A DNA stretch of 64,000 nt from Trichosporon coremiiforme (Eukaryota > Basidiomycota > Tremellomycetes > Trichosporonales > Trichosporonaceae): positions 1,426,001 through 1,490,000 of the forward strand of contig BCJJ01000006.1 of NCBI GenBank assembly GCA_039545355.1. The letters are read 5' to 3'. Position numbers and translations under genes: made by a program. This document shows positions 20,811-32,712 of the stretch, piece by piece. How positions within the stretch are numbered: position 1 is the first letter of the stretch; each line of letters begins with the position of its first letter. The notes under the pieces were generated by a model that did not search any database, was not told the DNA's origin, and saw nothing but the letters and a program-made list of their open reading frames with translations.

Positions 20811-22027
20811 TAGAAATCTAGACTGCCCGGGGCCGAAGCAACGATGCTGCTCGTAGGGTGGCTAGACTTGAACTGATCAACTGAGAATGAGAGTGAAGAC
20901 GCATTAGGTGGCCAGGAGGCCGCTTATATGTCTAAAGGCAGCTAAAAAACAATAAGACTAGCTGCAGACTACTCGGAAGATGTCGTACGATGTCAGGCGC
21001 CGAGGCCGGCGCCTAGAATGCGTGTGAGAGGCATGTTGAGCATGTTCTCACCTAGAACAATATAGAGACATAGGGCTATTCATTTTCAATTGCGATTTTG
21101 ATTTCGTTTTTTCTCGTGCCTGTTTTTCTTTGGTTTCAAATCATTAGAAATGATCGCTTGGATTTTGTTTTGAATTTTGCTTTCAAGTTTGCCACCCAGG
21201 TGACAGCTGTGCCACGTGGGTAACCTTCAGCTTGTCAAAATCAAAATCAAAATCAAAATCAGACATGAATACCCCTAATATTAATAAAATATTGAGAACG
21301 GGGGTGCTGACTAGGAGGGTCGAGCACCGGAGTGACAGGCCGAGTGCCGTGTGAGGCACGTGGGGAAGAAATAACGTGATTTCCAACAGAAGGATGGGGG
21401 GGATTCTTACGCGCCCGCGCTTCCTCATGTCTGATCGGCGGTACACCAGTCTGCCTGGGCCCGCTCTAAGATCTGTGAGCAGCGTCCCTCCCTCGGTGAG
21501 TCAAGCTCTTTGGGCAATCGACTGTGATCTCCTTGCTGTATTGCCCTCCCATCTTCCACGACTCCCCTTGCATCGTTCACTCGATCCGTAGCTCAACTGC
21601 GCTTCTGTTCGAGTCCTTTCGTCAGCATGGCAGGGATATGCCTGTTGCACTTACAATTGCGGCACTTGGGACCAGAAGAAGACAGTAAGTTTGCGCCCAT
21701 CTGTAGGCTGTGTGGCTGAGCAACCCTGGAGCTACTCAACGCTTCTCCTCCGTACAGTACGAGCTGAGCAACGAGCTCCTTCTGTTCTGCCACAGAGGCG
21801 CCAAAGTGCCCCTCCGTTGTCCCAGTAACAGTTGCAGAGTCGACTTGCCCCCTATCCGCATTGTTCGTCAAAGTTCTCGGCTCTGGTGATCCCATGCCCT
21901 CTGCTTCTGCTGCGTGTATGCTTTCATCTCTTGCCCACAGTCGAGACAAAGATAGCCACAGAGGGCGGACATCATTAGATCTCCGCCCCGGGCGCACGTG
22001 TGCCTGCTGTGCACGCGGTTTCCCGTA
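20811..22027. other. AT-richer intergenic stretch between two tRNA genes
   Basis: Base composition falls well below the window average between about 20690 and 21300. A minus-strand ORF at 21593-21997 (134 codons, ending with KCRNCKCNRHIPAML) has a Cys-rich end but no recognised family and no clear start context; it may be a relic. No other gene is seen. Confidence 0.4.
21235..21261. repeat. TCAAAA microsatellite, 4.5 copies
   Basis: The hexamer TCAAAA is repeated in perfect tandem over 27 bases in the AT-rich part of the tRNA-flanking region. Confidence 0.9.
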
Positions 22028-22123
22028 GGCGAGATGGCCGAGCGGTCTAAGGCGCTGTGTTAAGGTGACTACAAAGTTAACCTCCGCAGTCTTCGGACGT
22101 GGGTTCGAATCCCACTCTCGTCA
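22028..22123 (+). tRNA. tRNA-Leu(AAG) with an 18-nt intron
   Basis: Acceptor stem GGCGAGA/TCTCGTC with discriminator A. Leu-type D arm (TGGCCGAGCGGTCTAAGGC), a long variable arm (CTTCGG hairpin), and T arm CGTGG-GTTCGAAT-CCCAC. The anticodon stem CTGTG/CGCAG closes a loop TT-AAG-G, followed by an 18-nt intron after position 37. A TTTTT run at 22154-22158 is a likely terminator. Confidence 0.9.
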
Positions 22124-22286
22124 AGAGAGTATTCAGTTACTCCCTAGCCTATCTTTTTCTGTTCCTGCTCGTTGCCGAGCGTCACCGGACGTCACAGAGA
22201 GAGTCGTTCATCAGGTCATCTACAGACGAGACTGTCACCTATGACACAGTGCACTTGTATGGAAGCAACATTCACGCATCCCCTAT

Positions 22287-23671
22287 TCACGGGGCGCTCC
22301 TGTTGCCCTTCTCCTTCAACGCGGCCAGAATCCCGGGGCGCAGCGTGCGACTGGTGTCAGTCCTGTTCCCTCTGATACTCACGTCCAAGTATCGCGAGTC
22401 GTGTGCCTGGAGCGCCCGCCAATGCCCTCTGTGAAGCGGGGCGTCTCCTTCCCAATAGCAGCAAGGAAGAGCGCCTGGAGCGCGGCGCCGTCCCATCCCC
22501 CGCGGCCCGTGGGCTCAGCCATGTAACCCTTCGGCACGGGACGGGGCTCCTCGGACAGATACTTGAGGATGAAGGGCTCGGCCGTCTTCTGCCACGCATC
22601 GAGGCACTGCTTCGGGTTCCTCCCCGCCACGCCCGCGGCGAACCGGTCAGTGCGCACCTTGCCGCCGCAGTTCGCCTTGACCGCCGCGTGGTATAAAGCA
22701 GTGCGCTCTTCGGGGGACCAGCGGGCGACAGCGCGACCGGAGGACTTGGCGGCCTTGCGCGACTTGGCGGCCTTGAGATTGAAGGAGGGCATGATGTCTT
22801 TGGACCCAGGCAGGGGCTCGGAGTGGATACGGTGTCCGTTCGAGGGCTCGTCGCTCTCCTCAATCTTCGGCTTGACGTCTTTGGCCATCCACTTGGACTT
22901 GGTCGTGCGCGCACGTTTGGCGGGCTTGACCTCTTCCTCTTCTTTGACAGCAGGCTCGGCGTCATCGCAGCCGAGATCCGGCTTCTTCTCCGCCTTCACG
23001 TTGCGCCGGGAGCGCTTACCGGGCGTGATGCCGCGGCGGTTCTTCGCGCCCTTCTTCTCGGGATTGCGGTGTTCCTCCTCCGTCGGCTCTTGGGGTTCCT
23101 GGATATGCTCAGGCTCCTCAGGCTCGTAGCGAACAGCCTTGCTCTGAGTGCGCGTACGAGTATTGCGCCTCGTTGCCTGGGTGGCAATATCCGGGATGTA
23201 TTCGGAGCCACTGTCAGACTCGCTACTGGCATCTTCGTCTTCATCATCCTCGCCGCCATCCTCTTCAGCAACGTCAATGTCTTCAGCTGCTTCTGCAGGG
23301 CTGGTGGCCTGGGTAGCATCGCCTGAACTATCTGGATCACCCAGCTCACTCGCTGTCCCGTCGGCTTCGGCCACATGGGCGTCCTCGGTGTTGCTGTTGG
23401 CGTCCTTGACGTTGCTGGAGGCCTCGGTCAAATTAATGGCGATGGGGGCGGCTGAGCCGTTCGAGGCTGCAGTGCTTGGAACTTCATGGGTCAGGATGAT
23501 GTCGGCCGTAGGGCCCTTGGCGGTGTTGAAGAATGACTCTATCTCACTCCCAGTCAAGAGCGGCCCGGCCACACCGTCGGGCTCGGTGGTGATGTCGATC
23601 ACGTTTGTCGCCTTCATGCCATTCGCCGCAGGTTGGTTCCCAAGCTCGGAGTCGTCAGCGGCTGCGCTCAT
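22287..23671 (-). CDS. SANT/Myb-like DNA-binding protein (450 aa, 2 exons)
   Basis: Exon 1 is 22383-23671 and exon 2 is 22287-22350, so the 32-nt intron joins DTWT to RTLRPGILAALKEKGNRSAP. The C-terminal third has a Myb/SANT-like helix set (RWSPEERTALYHAAVKANCG, then RFAAGVAGRNPKQCLDAWQK) and a second partial unit (GGWDGAALQALFLAAIG). The N-terminal two thirds are acidic and disordered (EEDGGEDDEDED), with Lys/Arg boxes that could be nuclear signals (PGKRSRRNVKAEKK). An upstream in-frame ATG at 23782 would add a hydrophobic N-terminus, but the leader before 23671 looks untranslated. Probably a chromatin or transcription protein; target unknown. Confidence 0.7.
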
Positions 23672-24638
23672 GCTGGTGGCGATGCTAGTGTGGTTAGAAA
23701 GGAGAGAGAAGATGACTGTGGGAAAGAGTGCGAGGGCCATAACGAAAGGAGTCCAGCGCCCCCAGACGAGAGCTTTCCTCATGGATGTCCGTCAAAGGAG
23801 GGCGAAGTCTCGATGCACAGGTGGTGAGTGGAGGTGACTGGACGTCCTCTCTGCGCCTGGCCTGCCGCGCGCGCCCCAGTGCTGTGATCTGAACAAGATG
23901 AGGTGAGGGGCAATGGACACAAGAGCTCAGAGAATCGAACGTCGACATGGACTGTAAGGACTGTGCGAGGGTGATAGGGCAATCTACCTCTCCTGGCCGG
24001 ACCGCAGTCGCTTACACGGACAGCGTGCAGCTTATCTGCCCAGGTGACTGCCAGCCTTTGAGTAACTAGCCCTGCTGCGAGCAGAGGTCCGCCTATTGTT
24101 CAGCAGTGAATCATCGAGGAACGCAAAGGATGGAGTAATGCACGGAATGGAGAGCGCGTCGGTCGTCGGAAATCGACCACGACGCGCGGGCCAGCTGGCC
24201 AGCTGCCCAGCTGCCAGCCAGGGTTGCACCGCGCGATCGGGCCGTAGCGGAAGGACAGCGTCTCGTGTTGACAAGATTTGCCACCCAGGCACGGAAGACA
24301 GGGTGCAGACGGAATCTTCCCGGCTCAAGGACAGCTGGCTGGTAGCTGGCCCGCTTGCTCAGGGCGCAGACGTGCTTGCGTCAGGCGGCCAGCCTGTGCA
24401 GCAGTGCGCACCAGAAACACGCGCTGCGCTTAAGCTCGATCCAGAACAATCAACATTAAACACTCTCATCGCACTCGTCGTAAACATCCCTTTTCTTTGT
24501 CACCATACCGCTTGTCACCTCCCGCTTCTTTGTCACTTTCACCACCTCCGACCTTCGTACGCATCTCCGGCGCTTCTATAATACCTCCCTCGCCGATCGA
24601 CTAGGCGGCCAACCGGCGCCCTCCCTCCCCCTCTCATC
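23672..24638. promoter_or_regulatory. Divergent promoter region with CAGCTG-rich cluster
   Basis: 967 bp between two start codons facing apart. Around 24190-24360 the strings CCAGCTGG, CAGCTGCC and GGCTGGTAGCTGGCC recur, forming overlapping short palindromes. A CT-rich tract with TCTATAATACC lies just before the right-hand gene. Confidence 0.5.
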
Positions 24639-27132
24639 ATGGCGAACCGGCAGAGCGACGCCGGGTCCGACAAGTCGCAGCCGCCTCCGGCCCTGTCCAC
24701 CCATGAAGAGTTCGAGCACCTCGCCGACGATCTCCTCGAGAAACACGGCCACGACGTTGTCAAGCTCAGCGAGCTCCCCGACTGTGAGTGCTGCACATCG
24801 GACGAACTTTGTTGTGGCTGCCGCGGGATGCGGCCCGTGCACAATTCGTGTTGTCCAGCCTCCCGATGATCACCACACCGCGATGCTGACTTGACCGCAG
24901 TGCTTGAGCAGTGCAAAGATCACGAATTCTTCAGCGCCGATGTGATCGAGAACATCCGAGTGACCTGCTTAAGCCTTGTTGACACTGGGCAGGACCCAGA
25001 GTTGGCGCACCCCGAGCTCGTGAACCTCATGTCGTGAGTACCATCGGCGACGATCGGACATGACTGACCTCAGACTCCTCGCGGAGGAACGCCCAAAGTC
25101 CGGAGTAACGTCGCCGTCAGCGACATCGCCATCCTCGAACGGACGGCAAAGCCACTCTAGAAGAGTGTCGGATCGTATCCGATCGCCTTCGGACTCATCT
25201 TCTTCGTCGGATGACGGCGATTACACCAGCCCCGGCGGTCAGCATTCAAAGCTCAGCCAATCCACTTCATCGATCCCGCGACCCTTCCCTGGAGCTAACT
25301 ATGCATTGCCCTCCGCCAAGGACAAGCCCGCGCCACAGCCTGTTCGAAGCAAGTCTATATCGGAGTCTTCCGCTCGCGATGATTCGCCTTTCTCGGCTCG
25401 GGCTCGAGCCGCAGAGAAATACAACAACATTGGATCTTCCGCCTTTGCCCGCCCCAACCCGCCAACATCATGGCGCCGCCAGAGCCGAGAACTGAGCCGT
25501 GGCCCCGATGACATGCCTAAGAGTCCAGAGTCCGTTCGATCGGGCCCGAGCCGTAGTGCGAGCGTCGCCAGTTCGATCGCCGCCACCTCCCCGCCACCGA
25601 GCATGGACAACCCCCAGTCCCCTGGCTCACCCGCTCTCGACAGCACGTCCTACGTCGCCGGCTTCTTCACGTCACCGACGCAGAAGGGCAGGAGCAAGCT
25701 GCCTGACGATCATGAACCAGACACCATGAACTTAAACGAGCTGAACGACATCGAGGACAAGCTGCGTGTTCCGAACGGTGGTGACCACGAGCGTGACCTG
25801 GCGCGGTTAACCAAGCTCACCACGTCGTCGTCAAACTCGCTACGGGACGAGGCTGCCACACTCCGGACCCAGCTGGAGGACGCCCAGCGCAAGCTCCGAG
25901 ACACCGAGGCCGCGCTGCAGCGGCAGCTGGCAGACAGCGAGAGCATGGCGCACGAGGCGATGGAGATGTACGAGGGAGAGCAGGCGAAGCACAAGGAGAC
26001 GCGGCGCGACGCCGAGAACATGCGCATCAAGAATGCGGCTCTGACCGCCGACCTGGCGGGGCTGGAGTCGCAGATCGCGGGGCTCAAGTCGGCGCAGGAG
26101 ACGTACAAGGATACACTCTCGGGCCTGCAGAAGCGGTACCAGGCGCAATTGAAGGAGACGCAGGACCTGCGCGAGCTGCTGGACGAGAAGGAGGCGCTGA
26201 TCGCGAACCACGACGCGGAGGAGCAGGAGTGGCGTGAGCACGACGAACGGCGCGAGAAGGAGCACAGCGCTCTCAGCCGCGAGAACCGCCAGCTCAAGGA
26301 GGAGTTACTAGACGCCGCACACAGCAAGGTCCAACTCGACGTGCAGAAGACGGAGAACCTGACGCTCCGCGAGACGATCGACCGCCTCAGGGCCGACCTG
26401 TCACACTCGATGAGCCCGTCGAGCAAGGCGCCGGCAGCCAAGCCGGACGACTCGACAATCTCGAAGAGCTTAGGGCTCGAGATCCTCCGTGGTTTCGACA
26501 CACCAGATACGGGCGACATTCTCGAGGACCGCATCATCGAGACGACCATCACGCGAACGCTGATCCGCGCCGGCAACGAGGTCATGCAGTCTCAGGTGCT
26601 GCCAGAGGGCACGGCCATCGCGATCGTGGACGAGAACGAGGTCAGCGACCGGGACGCCTTGGCGTCTCCGTTGTCGTCGCCGACGACGCCAAAATTCACC
26701 TCGCTCCCCAGTCTCACGAGCGACGGCGGCGAAGACGCGCACCCGCCCTACGACGCCTTGGACAGCGACGACGAGGACGACAGCGCGTACCTTGCTGCGG
26801 CGCGCGAGTCGGGCGTGCACTGCTCGGTGATGGAGGACGCGTACAAGGCGCGGAGGGCGCGTGGTGAGCTGCCACCGCCGAAGCGGCGCTCGATGACCCT
26901 GTGCGGTACCGAATTCAACGCCCCCGGCGTAGCCTGCATAGTGACATGGACGATGCTGGGTGTCGCGATCGGCGTCTCGGCGGGTAGCTTCCTCTACTCT
27001 GGTGGAGGCGATGAACTCGCACGCTTCCACGCGCTCATCGGCCGCGGCATGATCGGAGAGGGCATCATGCCGCACGCGCGCCAGGCGGTCTGGGAGGGCT
27101 ACAAGCTCACAGGTAACCTGATCCCGACTTAA
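24639..27132 (+). CDS. Coiled-coil protein with C-terminal membrane anchor (778 aa, 3 exons)
   Basis: Exons 24639-24783, 24901-25033 and 25074-27132; introns are 117 and 40 nt and the phases agree. I do not recognise the family. The N-terminal 90 residues form a compact helical region (FEHLADDLLEKHGHDVVKL, LEQCKDHEFFSADVIENIRV). A Ser/Pro-rich disordered part follows (100-310), then a long coiled coil (about 325-535) rich in Glu, Lys and Arg. Near the end come an acidic patch (DSDDEDDSAYLAAARESG), the basic PPPKRRSMTL, one hydrophobic helix (VACIVTWTMLGVAIGVSAG) and a 45-residue tail. This is the layout of an organelle tether or cortical anchor, but that is inference. Confidence 0.72.
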
Positions 27133-27354
27133 TGACTTATACGTTATGAATTATGACACGAACGATCTCAGCGACACACCACCAACGGACCACGTAGTAG
27201 CTAGCGCCACATCTCATGTCTTGTCTGTTGTCCACCTCTGTTTCTTATACTCTTTTACTACTCTTTAGGTTGTGCCATGCATCGTAATTACTCAGGCGTG
27301 TGTAAGCGTGGTGCATGCAGAAGTGACAGAAAGGAGCCCACAGTGAGAGGCAGT

Positions 27355-27642
27355 TCAGGCTTTCCCCGCCCTTTGTTCATCAACTGCACCCTCCCTCTTG
27401 GCCTCCAGTACGTCAGCGATCATGTTAAAGACGGAGCGCTGATCGATCGACTGCGGGGACCCAATTCCAGGCATAAACATCGTAGCTGTCGGACTTACAC
27501 CACGTGGTCCATTGTGCCTGGGATTTCGGTGATAAGAATCTCTCCACGTGGCGAGGTCGCCCGCAAACGAGTTTCTGAAAATACTCCCGTCGTGCAGCTT
27601 CGGCGAGGCAGCGTCTGGGAGCCAGTCGGTGGTGGTGGACAT
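27355..27642 (-). CDS. Small hypothetical protein (95 aa)
   Basis: One intact exon with coding-like composition (MSTTTDWLPDAASPKLHDGS; MFMPGIGSPQSIDQRSVFN; IADVLEAKREG). No family is recognised and no signal or membrane segment is seen. It sits alone between the tail-anchored protein and eL20 and lacks the codon disorder of nearby noncoding ORFs, but the support is only composition. Confidence 0.4.
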   Translation of the reverse strand: MSTTTDWLPDAASPKLHDGSIFRNSFAGDLATWRDSYHRNPRHNGPRGVSPTATMFMPGIGSPQSIDQRSVFNMIADVLEAKREGAVDEQRAGKA

Positions 27643-28117
27643 CCGTCGTTTGGACTACCGTTCGCTCTCTAATCCTCAAGAAAAAAAGTAGACGAGTGAG
27701 TAGCTACTCGCAGCGCAACGACGACGACGACGGCCTCCTCGACACCTCCAAGCCGACTGCTTCGTGTACCCATCGATTTCCGCGATCTCGAGACAGTGAC
27801 TGGAACATTTCAGCTCGGACGACGAAGATTTTGCTGGCACGGCTGGTGGATCAGAATGTCTTGCAAGAAGGGCGTGCGCTCAGCGACGAGTCACGAGAAC
27901 GACGCGGCGAAGTCGACGAAGCGTTCCGATACTGCTCGAAGGCTGGAAGTTGTTCGGGGAGCGTGGAGTTAGAGGATCCAGCTCCACTGTTAACATGTCA
28001 CTCGACCGACGATCGACTGCGAGGGTACACGAACAGTTGGAAGGAGGAACAGCACAAGCTCTGCCGTCGTTGTTGCTGCTACTGAACGCCATGACGTACA
28101 GTCTGCTGACCTACAGG
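27643..28117. other. Upstream region of the eL20 gene
   Basis: 475 bp. The sequence CTGACCTACAG directly before the ATG at 28118 looks like a branch site plus acceptor, so the eL20 leader probably contains an intron. No gene is seen. Confidence 0.45.
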
Positions 28118-28767
28118 ATGGCTCGCTTCACTGAGTACTCCGTCGTTGGACGCAAGCTCCCCACCGAGGCGGACCCTGAGCCTAAGCTCTACCGCATGCG
28201 CATCTTCGCCCCCAACGACGTTGTCGCCAAGTCTCGCTACTGGTACTACCTCCGCCAGCTCAAGAAGGCCAAGAAGGCCTCTGGCGAGATTGTTGCCATC
28301 AACGTCATCTCNGAGAAGAAGCCCCTCAAGGTCAAGAACTTCGCCATCTGGATCCGTTACGACTCTCGTTCCGGCACCCACAACGTGAGTACACCTTGCA
28401 CGGACAAGGGATGAAGAAGCGCAGGGGAGTGTGTCGAGTGTGAATGTGGAGAGTTAGGTGGTGGAAGTTTTCGCGCTGGGATATCGCAGTATCGCGCAGT
28501 ACTAACATCCGGTAGATGGTTAAGGAGTTCCGTGCCCTTTCCCGTGCCGAGGCCGTCGAGGCTATGTACCAGGACATGGCTGCCCGCCACCGTGCCCGTT
28601 TCCGCAACGTCCAGATCCTCCGTGTCGCCGAGATCGAGAAGACCGCGGACNTNCGCAGGCCCTACATGAAGCAGCTNATGGTCCCCGACCTCAAGTTCCC
28701 CCTCCCCCACCGTCGNTCCAAGTCCAAGNCNTGGTTCGCCGCCAACCGCCCCTCCACCTGGGCTTAA
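28118..28767 (+). CDS. RPL20: 60S ribosomal protein eL20 (L18a), 172 aa, 2 exons
   Basis: Exons 28118-28384 and 28516-28767. The 131-nt intron ends in a textbook TACTAAC branch and TAG acceptor, and splits GTHN from MVKEFRAL exactly inside the conserved [10 protein letters not shown] block. The start [15 protein letters not shown] and the end (FPLPHRRSKSK, NRPSTWA) match eL20, and 172 residues equals yeast Rpl20. Seven ambiguous bases (N) fall in this gene, six of them in exon 2. The protein binds 25S/5.8S rRNA in the large subunit. Confidence 0.95.
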
Positions 28768-29057
28768 GCGTTCACCACCATCATGTAACGTGCTGTACGG
28801 GCTGCTATCCAGCCTTCGGTGTGGGGCTGCTGAGATGTACCTGTGCATTCTGGATCATTATACCTTTGTCGAGTGTCGGAAACGACCGCAGCGAGCTACG
28901 AGATACACTGATGTCCACGGATTACATCGAGGAGGTCATACCTCAAGGAGTTAGATGTCTGGGATTAGAATACACGTTGATGGCCACAGATGATCAGATG
29001 ACCACCGTTGGCCAACCCACATACCTTAGTGCATTCAAGCAATTCTACAACGATGAT

Positions 29058-30517
29058 CTACAACTTGGCCTTGTCCTTGTTGTCCTTCTCCCTTTCGCTG
29101 TGCTTCTTCGCGGCCGCATTCCGCTCATTTAGCCTCTTACTCCTGGCCTGGGCCTCGTCCCACGCCTGCTTCTTCGCGCTCTCCTTCCTCATCGCCTCGT
29201 CCTCATCATCGAGCCAAGCTGCGAGCATGTTCTCATCCTGCGCTGCGCGCCGCAGCGCACCGCCAGTATGCACGATGTTGTAGCGCACGCGCTCTGCCAT
29301 GCTCTTCTGGCCCGGCGCGAAGGGCTCGAACGACGGTCGGCGGCCGTAACCGACCATCGCGGCGTGGATTAGGATCGCGCTGGGGTCAGCTTTGCATAAC
29401 ACAAGAAGGAAGCTTGCGCCTGCAGGAACTCACGCTGTCAGGCCGTAGACAGGCTTGACGCCCCCTCCCTCCCTACCTGTGAGGAAGCGGTGCATGCGCA
29501 CCGGGCCGCCTCCCCACTCGATGTCGCGATACATGTAATACCGCCCGTCGCGGCCGCCGAGGCTGCCCTTCTCCTCCGCATACCCCGGCGCAGGAGGCGG
29601 GGGCACACTGCCAATCGGCGCGGGCTTGACGCGCGTGCTGAGGCCGAAGTTCCAGCCCGGGATGTCTGACGGGCGATCGTGCAGGAAGCTCGACAGCGGC
29701 ATCGAGAAGAGGAACTGCACCTCGTCTGGGTTCAGGACCGGGTTGATCTCGCGATCTACGGAGAGGAAAACGACAGGCGTCACTATGAGCTGGTTGCCCG
29801 CGAAGAAGGGGTCGAGCTTGCACAGATATCGCACCCGGGAGGAGTCGATGGGTAGTCCGATCTGAGTGTTAGACATGACTAAGCATCTAACGCACCTCCT
29901 CGTACGCTTCGCGGCGCTGGACGTTAGCTAGGTCAAGAAACACGAAGCTGGGACTTACAGCCGTGCCGACCTCGTCCTCGTCGCCCTCGTCGTACTTGCC
30001 TCCAGGCAGAGCTGTGTCCGCAGCGTACGAGCGCATGTCACCTGCACGTGTTGAGAGGAGGACGTACAGGTCGCCCTTCCGACCGACGAAGAGGCTGGTC
30101 TGTCAGCTTGACTACATCGACCTGGAGCAGCTATCACCAAACAGCTCAGCGGCAGACGATCGCTGCCATGTTATGGAGATCGGCGCCCTCCTTGCTCCCA
30201 CCTACATGATAGCGACGGCAGCTGTCCGCTTCCGCGGCACGGGGTGCGGCAGCGGCGTCGGCCTGTACTCAAGGAAGCGATGGATACATCTGGGGTCAGC
30301 TATGAGAGCCCTGTACAGCTACCGCGCGAACGGTGTCTCTCCTCCTAGCCTCCTAGCTCCTGGGCTCGGAATGTCGTGTCGGGACAGTCCGAACCAAATA
30401 CTGGGCCCAACGCCCGGCGGAGGACTCCCCGATGCGTCACAGCATCACTCACTGCAGACTCTCAGGCTTCAGCGGCAGAACGAGAGACTCGATGGGCTCC
30501 GGATTGCGCGGCGACAT
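29058..30517 (-). CDS. PCD1: Nudix hydrolase, coenzyme A diphosphatase type (351 aa, 6 exons)
   Basis: Exons, in transcription order: 30453-30517, 30206-30289, 29959-30094, 29896-29916, 29434-29861, 29058-29379. The phases close over 352 codons. The Nudix box is spread over three exons: LPGGKYDEGDEDEVGTA, then the 21-nt exon RREAYEE, then IGLP. Upstream RKRTAAVAIILFVGRKG and LLSTRAGDMRSYAADTALPGG fit the CoA-diphosphatase branch (Pcd1, NUDT7/8), which cleaves CoA and oxidised CoA, usually in peroxisomes. The C-terminus is charged (KKHSEREKDNKDKAKL) and lacks a plain SKL-type peroxisome signal. The acceptor of exon 3 was chosen as CCAG/C because it alone restores the frame. Confidence 0.85.
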
Positions 30518-30939
30518 GGCCCTCGTTTGTGGTTGAAGACCGTCGAGTGGGGAAAGGAGTGTTGAAGAGTCGTGACGTCTCGGCGGTGGCAATAACCGAC
30601 CGGTTACGGATTGTCGGCGATCAGCGACGCTGTGGCAGGCGGTCACCCTTTGCCGTGTCTCATGTCGTCCTCTCTCATGTCACTGGCGTCAAGCAGGCGC
30701 AGATGAGAGCATGGCATAGAGGAAACTCATTCCTAATCATTCTTCATGCTCAACGAACAGAGTGCATGTCCTACTCTTTGTGCGAGGAGCGCAATCGTAG
30801 ACAATATCAACGGCACACCCGCCACTATCAGAGGTGGAGGTCTGAAACGTGGCCCCGGCACGCACGTCACTTTACGCCGTCATCCGCGCGTCGCAACCTC
30901 GAATTTCCCCCTATCATCACCACACGACCTTCACGACCC
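30518..30939. promoter_or_regulatory. Divergent promoter of the Nudix gene and YOS9
   Basis: 422 bp between start codons facing apart. No specific element can be assigned with confidence. Confidence 0.45.
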
Positions 30940-32712
30940 ATGACGCATCTGGCGATCTGCACGCTGGCGTTAGCCGCGCTGGCAGGTGCGAGCCCGTCGG
31001 GACTGCAGGACCTGGCCGCGTACCCAAAGTACGAGGTGCAGTTCCTGGCCGACAGGCCCATCAAGCTGAGCGACGCGCAGCGGTGCGAGCGCTACGGGCT
31101 CGCGAGCGACGACGACTGGCTCGACCTGCGGCCACGGGCGGGCAATGAGAAGAGCGACAAGGAGCGCGGCCGGATAGAAGGCTCCTCCTCGTCTAAGACG
31201 CAAGCGTCGACATCGACTGAGGTTACGAGGGATGACTTCGAGAAGGGGCACCAGGTCCAGGCTCGGCAAACGGGAGAAGTCGCTGGGTCACAAACGTCAC
31301 CGAAGCTCATTCGCATGCACTTCACGCACGCGGAGTATGACGCGCCGCACGCGTACATGTGTGCCCTTCCCAGCAAGAACACGACGGACGCGCAACAGGC
31401 CTCCGCGAGGGCGAAACAGGACGAGCCAGAGCCGGATCCCAACAAGTCCTGGCAAGCGCTGGACTACCTCGAGGACAGGTGCCTCTACGCTACGCATGGG
31501 TGGTTTACGTATGCGTGAGTTGTCCCCAGGGTCATATTGCCAACTGACCACAGGTACTGTCACAACCAGTACGTGCGACAGTTCCACCAGGCGCCTGGCG
31601 GCAAGCCTGGGCCGAACGGTTTCGAGCCGAAGGAGGACACCAACTACGAGGCGTACAACCTGGGCTTCTCGAAGGGGAAGTACCATGAGTACGAAGAAGC
31701 CGCCATGCCTGAGACGACGTTCGGTATCGGCCCGTGGTCGCGCTACCTGGTGCAGCGGTGGACGTCCGGCACGAAGTGCGCCGAGACGGGCAAGCCGCGC
31801 GAGGTCGAAGTGCAGATGCACTGCAGCCTGAGCAGTGGCGATTCGATCTTCATGATCAAGGAGGTGTCGCTGTGCCAGTACGTTCTCGTCATCTATACGC
31901 CGAGCTTGTGCTCGCTGCCATGCTTCCGCCCGCAGAGCGCATTAGACGTCGAGCCCGCCGGCATCAAGTGCCGCGAGCTGATGGAGGACGACGAGTTCGA
32001 GCAGTGGAACATGGAACGCATCGAGCGCGAGCGCCTTGAGCACGAGGGCAAGCTGCTCGAGGCTGCCAAGATTGAGGAAGAGAAGAAGGCCAAGGAGGAC
32101 GTCGAGAACCGCATCCGCGATAACGAGGAGGCGGAGAAGGACGGGAAGGCTGTGAAGAAGGACAGCTCCGACTCGGACGCTGAGGGCAAGAGGGCCGACA
32201 GCAAGAAGGGGAAGAAAGGAAGTCACATCATCACTGAGGACGACCTTGCGGCCTTCACGATCTCCGGTGGCGAGATGGACGAGACGACCAAGGCGCTCAT
32301 CCTCGAAGCCGTGCGTAAAGCGTTCGGTGCCGGCGGTGAGGGCGAGGACATCGAGATCAGCTTCCTCGGTCTGCACGACGATGACGACATGAAGGCAGGC
32401 GGAGGCAGCGGCCTCGGACTTCCCGTCATCTCTCTGGAGGACCTGGCAGAGGGTGGCAAGGGCTCGAAGGGTTCGAAGGAGGCGAAGAACTCCAAGAACC
32501 CGAAAAATGCCGAGATGAAGCGCAAGGACGACAAGCACAGGCCGATGGTGCAGTTCCGTAACCGCGAGGTCGGCAACCTGGGCGTTCGGGAGGAGAAGAA
32601 GCCCAAGGAGGACAGGGCCGGCACTAAGGCTGACACCACCGATTGGGCCGGCAAATCGAAGGCGAAGGACGGCGAGGAGGCGAAGCCCATCGTCCTCCGG
32701 GACGAGCTGTAG
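30940..32712 (+). CDS. YOS9: OS-9/Yos9-type ER lectin with RDEL signal (577 aa, 2 exons)
   Basis: Exons 30940-31514 and 31554-32712. The signal peptide is MTHLAICTLALAALAGAS. The 39-nt intron splits the MRH lectin domain, rebuilding EDRCLYATHGWFTYAYCHNQ; the domain runs on through FGIGPWSRYLVQRW, CAETGKPREVEVQMHC and the paired Cys after. These features mark OS-9/Yos9, which reads trimmed N-glycans on misfolded proteins and hands them to the Hrd1 ligase for ER-associated degradation. The C-terminal half is a charged Glu/Lys region, and the last four residues are RDEL, an ER retrieval signal (yeast Yos9 ends in HDEL). Confidence 0.9.

Noticed and set aside
21593..21997. 134-codon minus ORF with a Cys-rich end
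   Set aside because: No recognised domain, no splice logic and no neighbour support; kept only as a remark in the intergenic entry.
23672..23782. Hydrophobic N-terminal extension of the SANT protein
   Set aside because: An in-frame ATG exists, but a membrane leader on a nuclear DNA-binding protein is unlikely, and the bases before 23671 look like a normal leader.
28385..28515. snoRNA in the eL20 intron
   Set aside because: Ribosomal-protein introns often host snoRNAs, but no C box (RTGATGA) with a matching D box (CTGA) at the intron ends is present.
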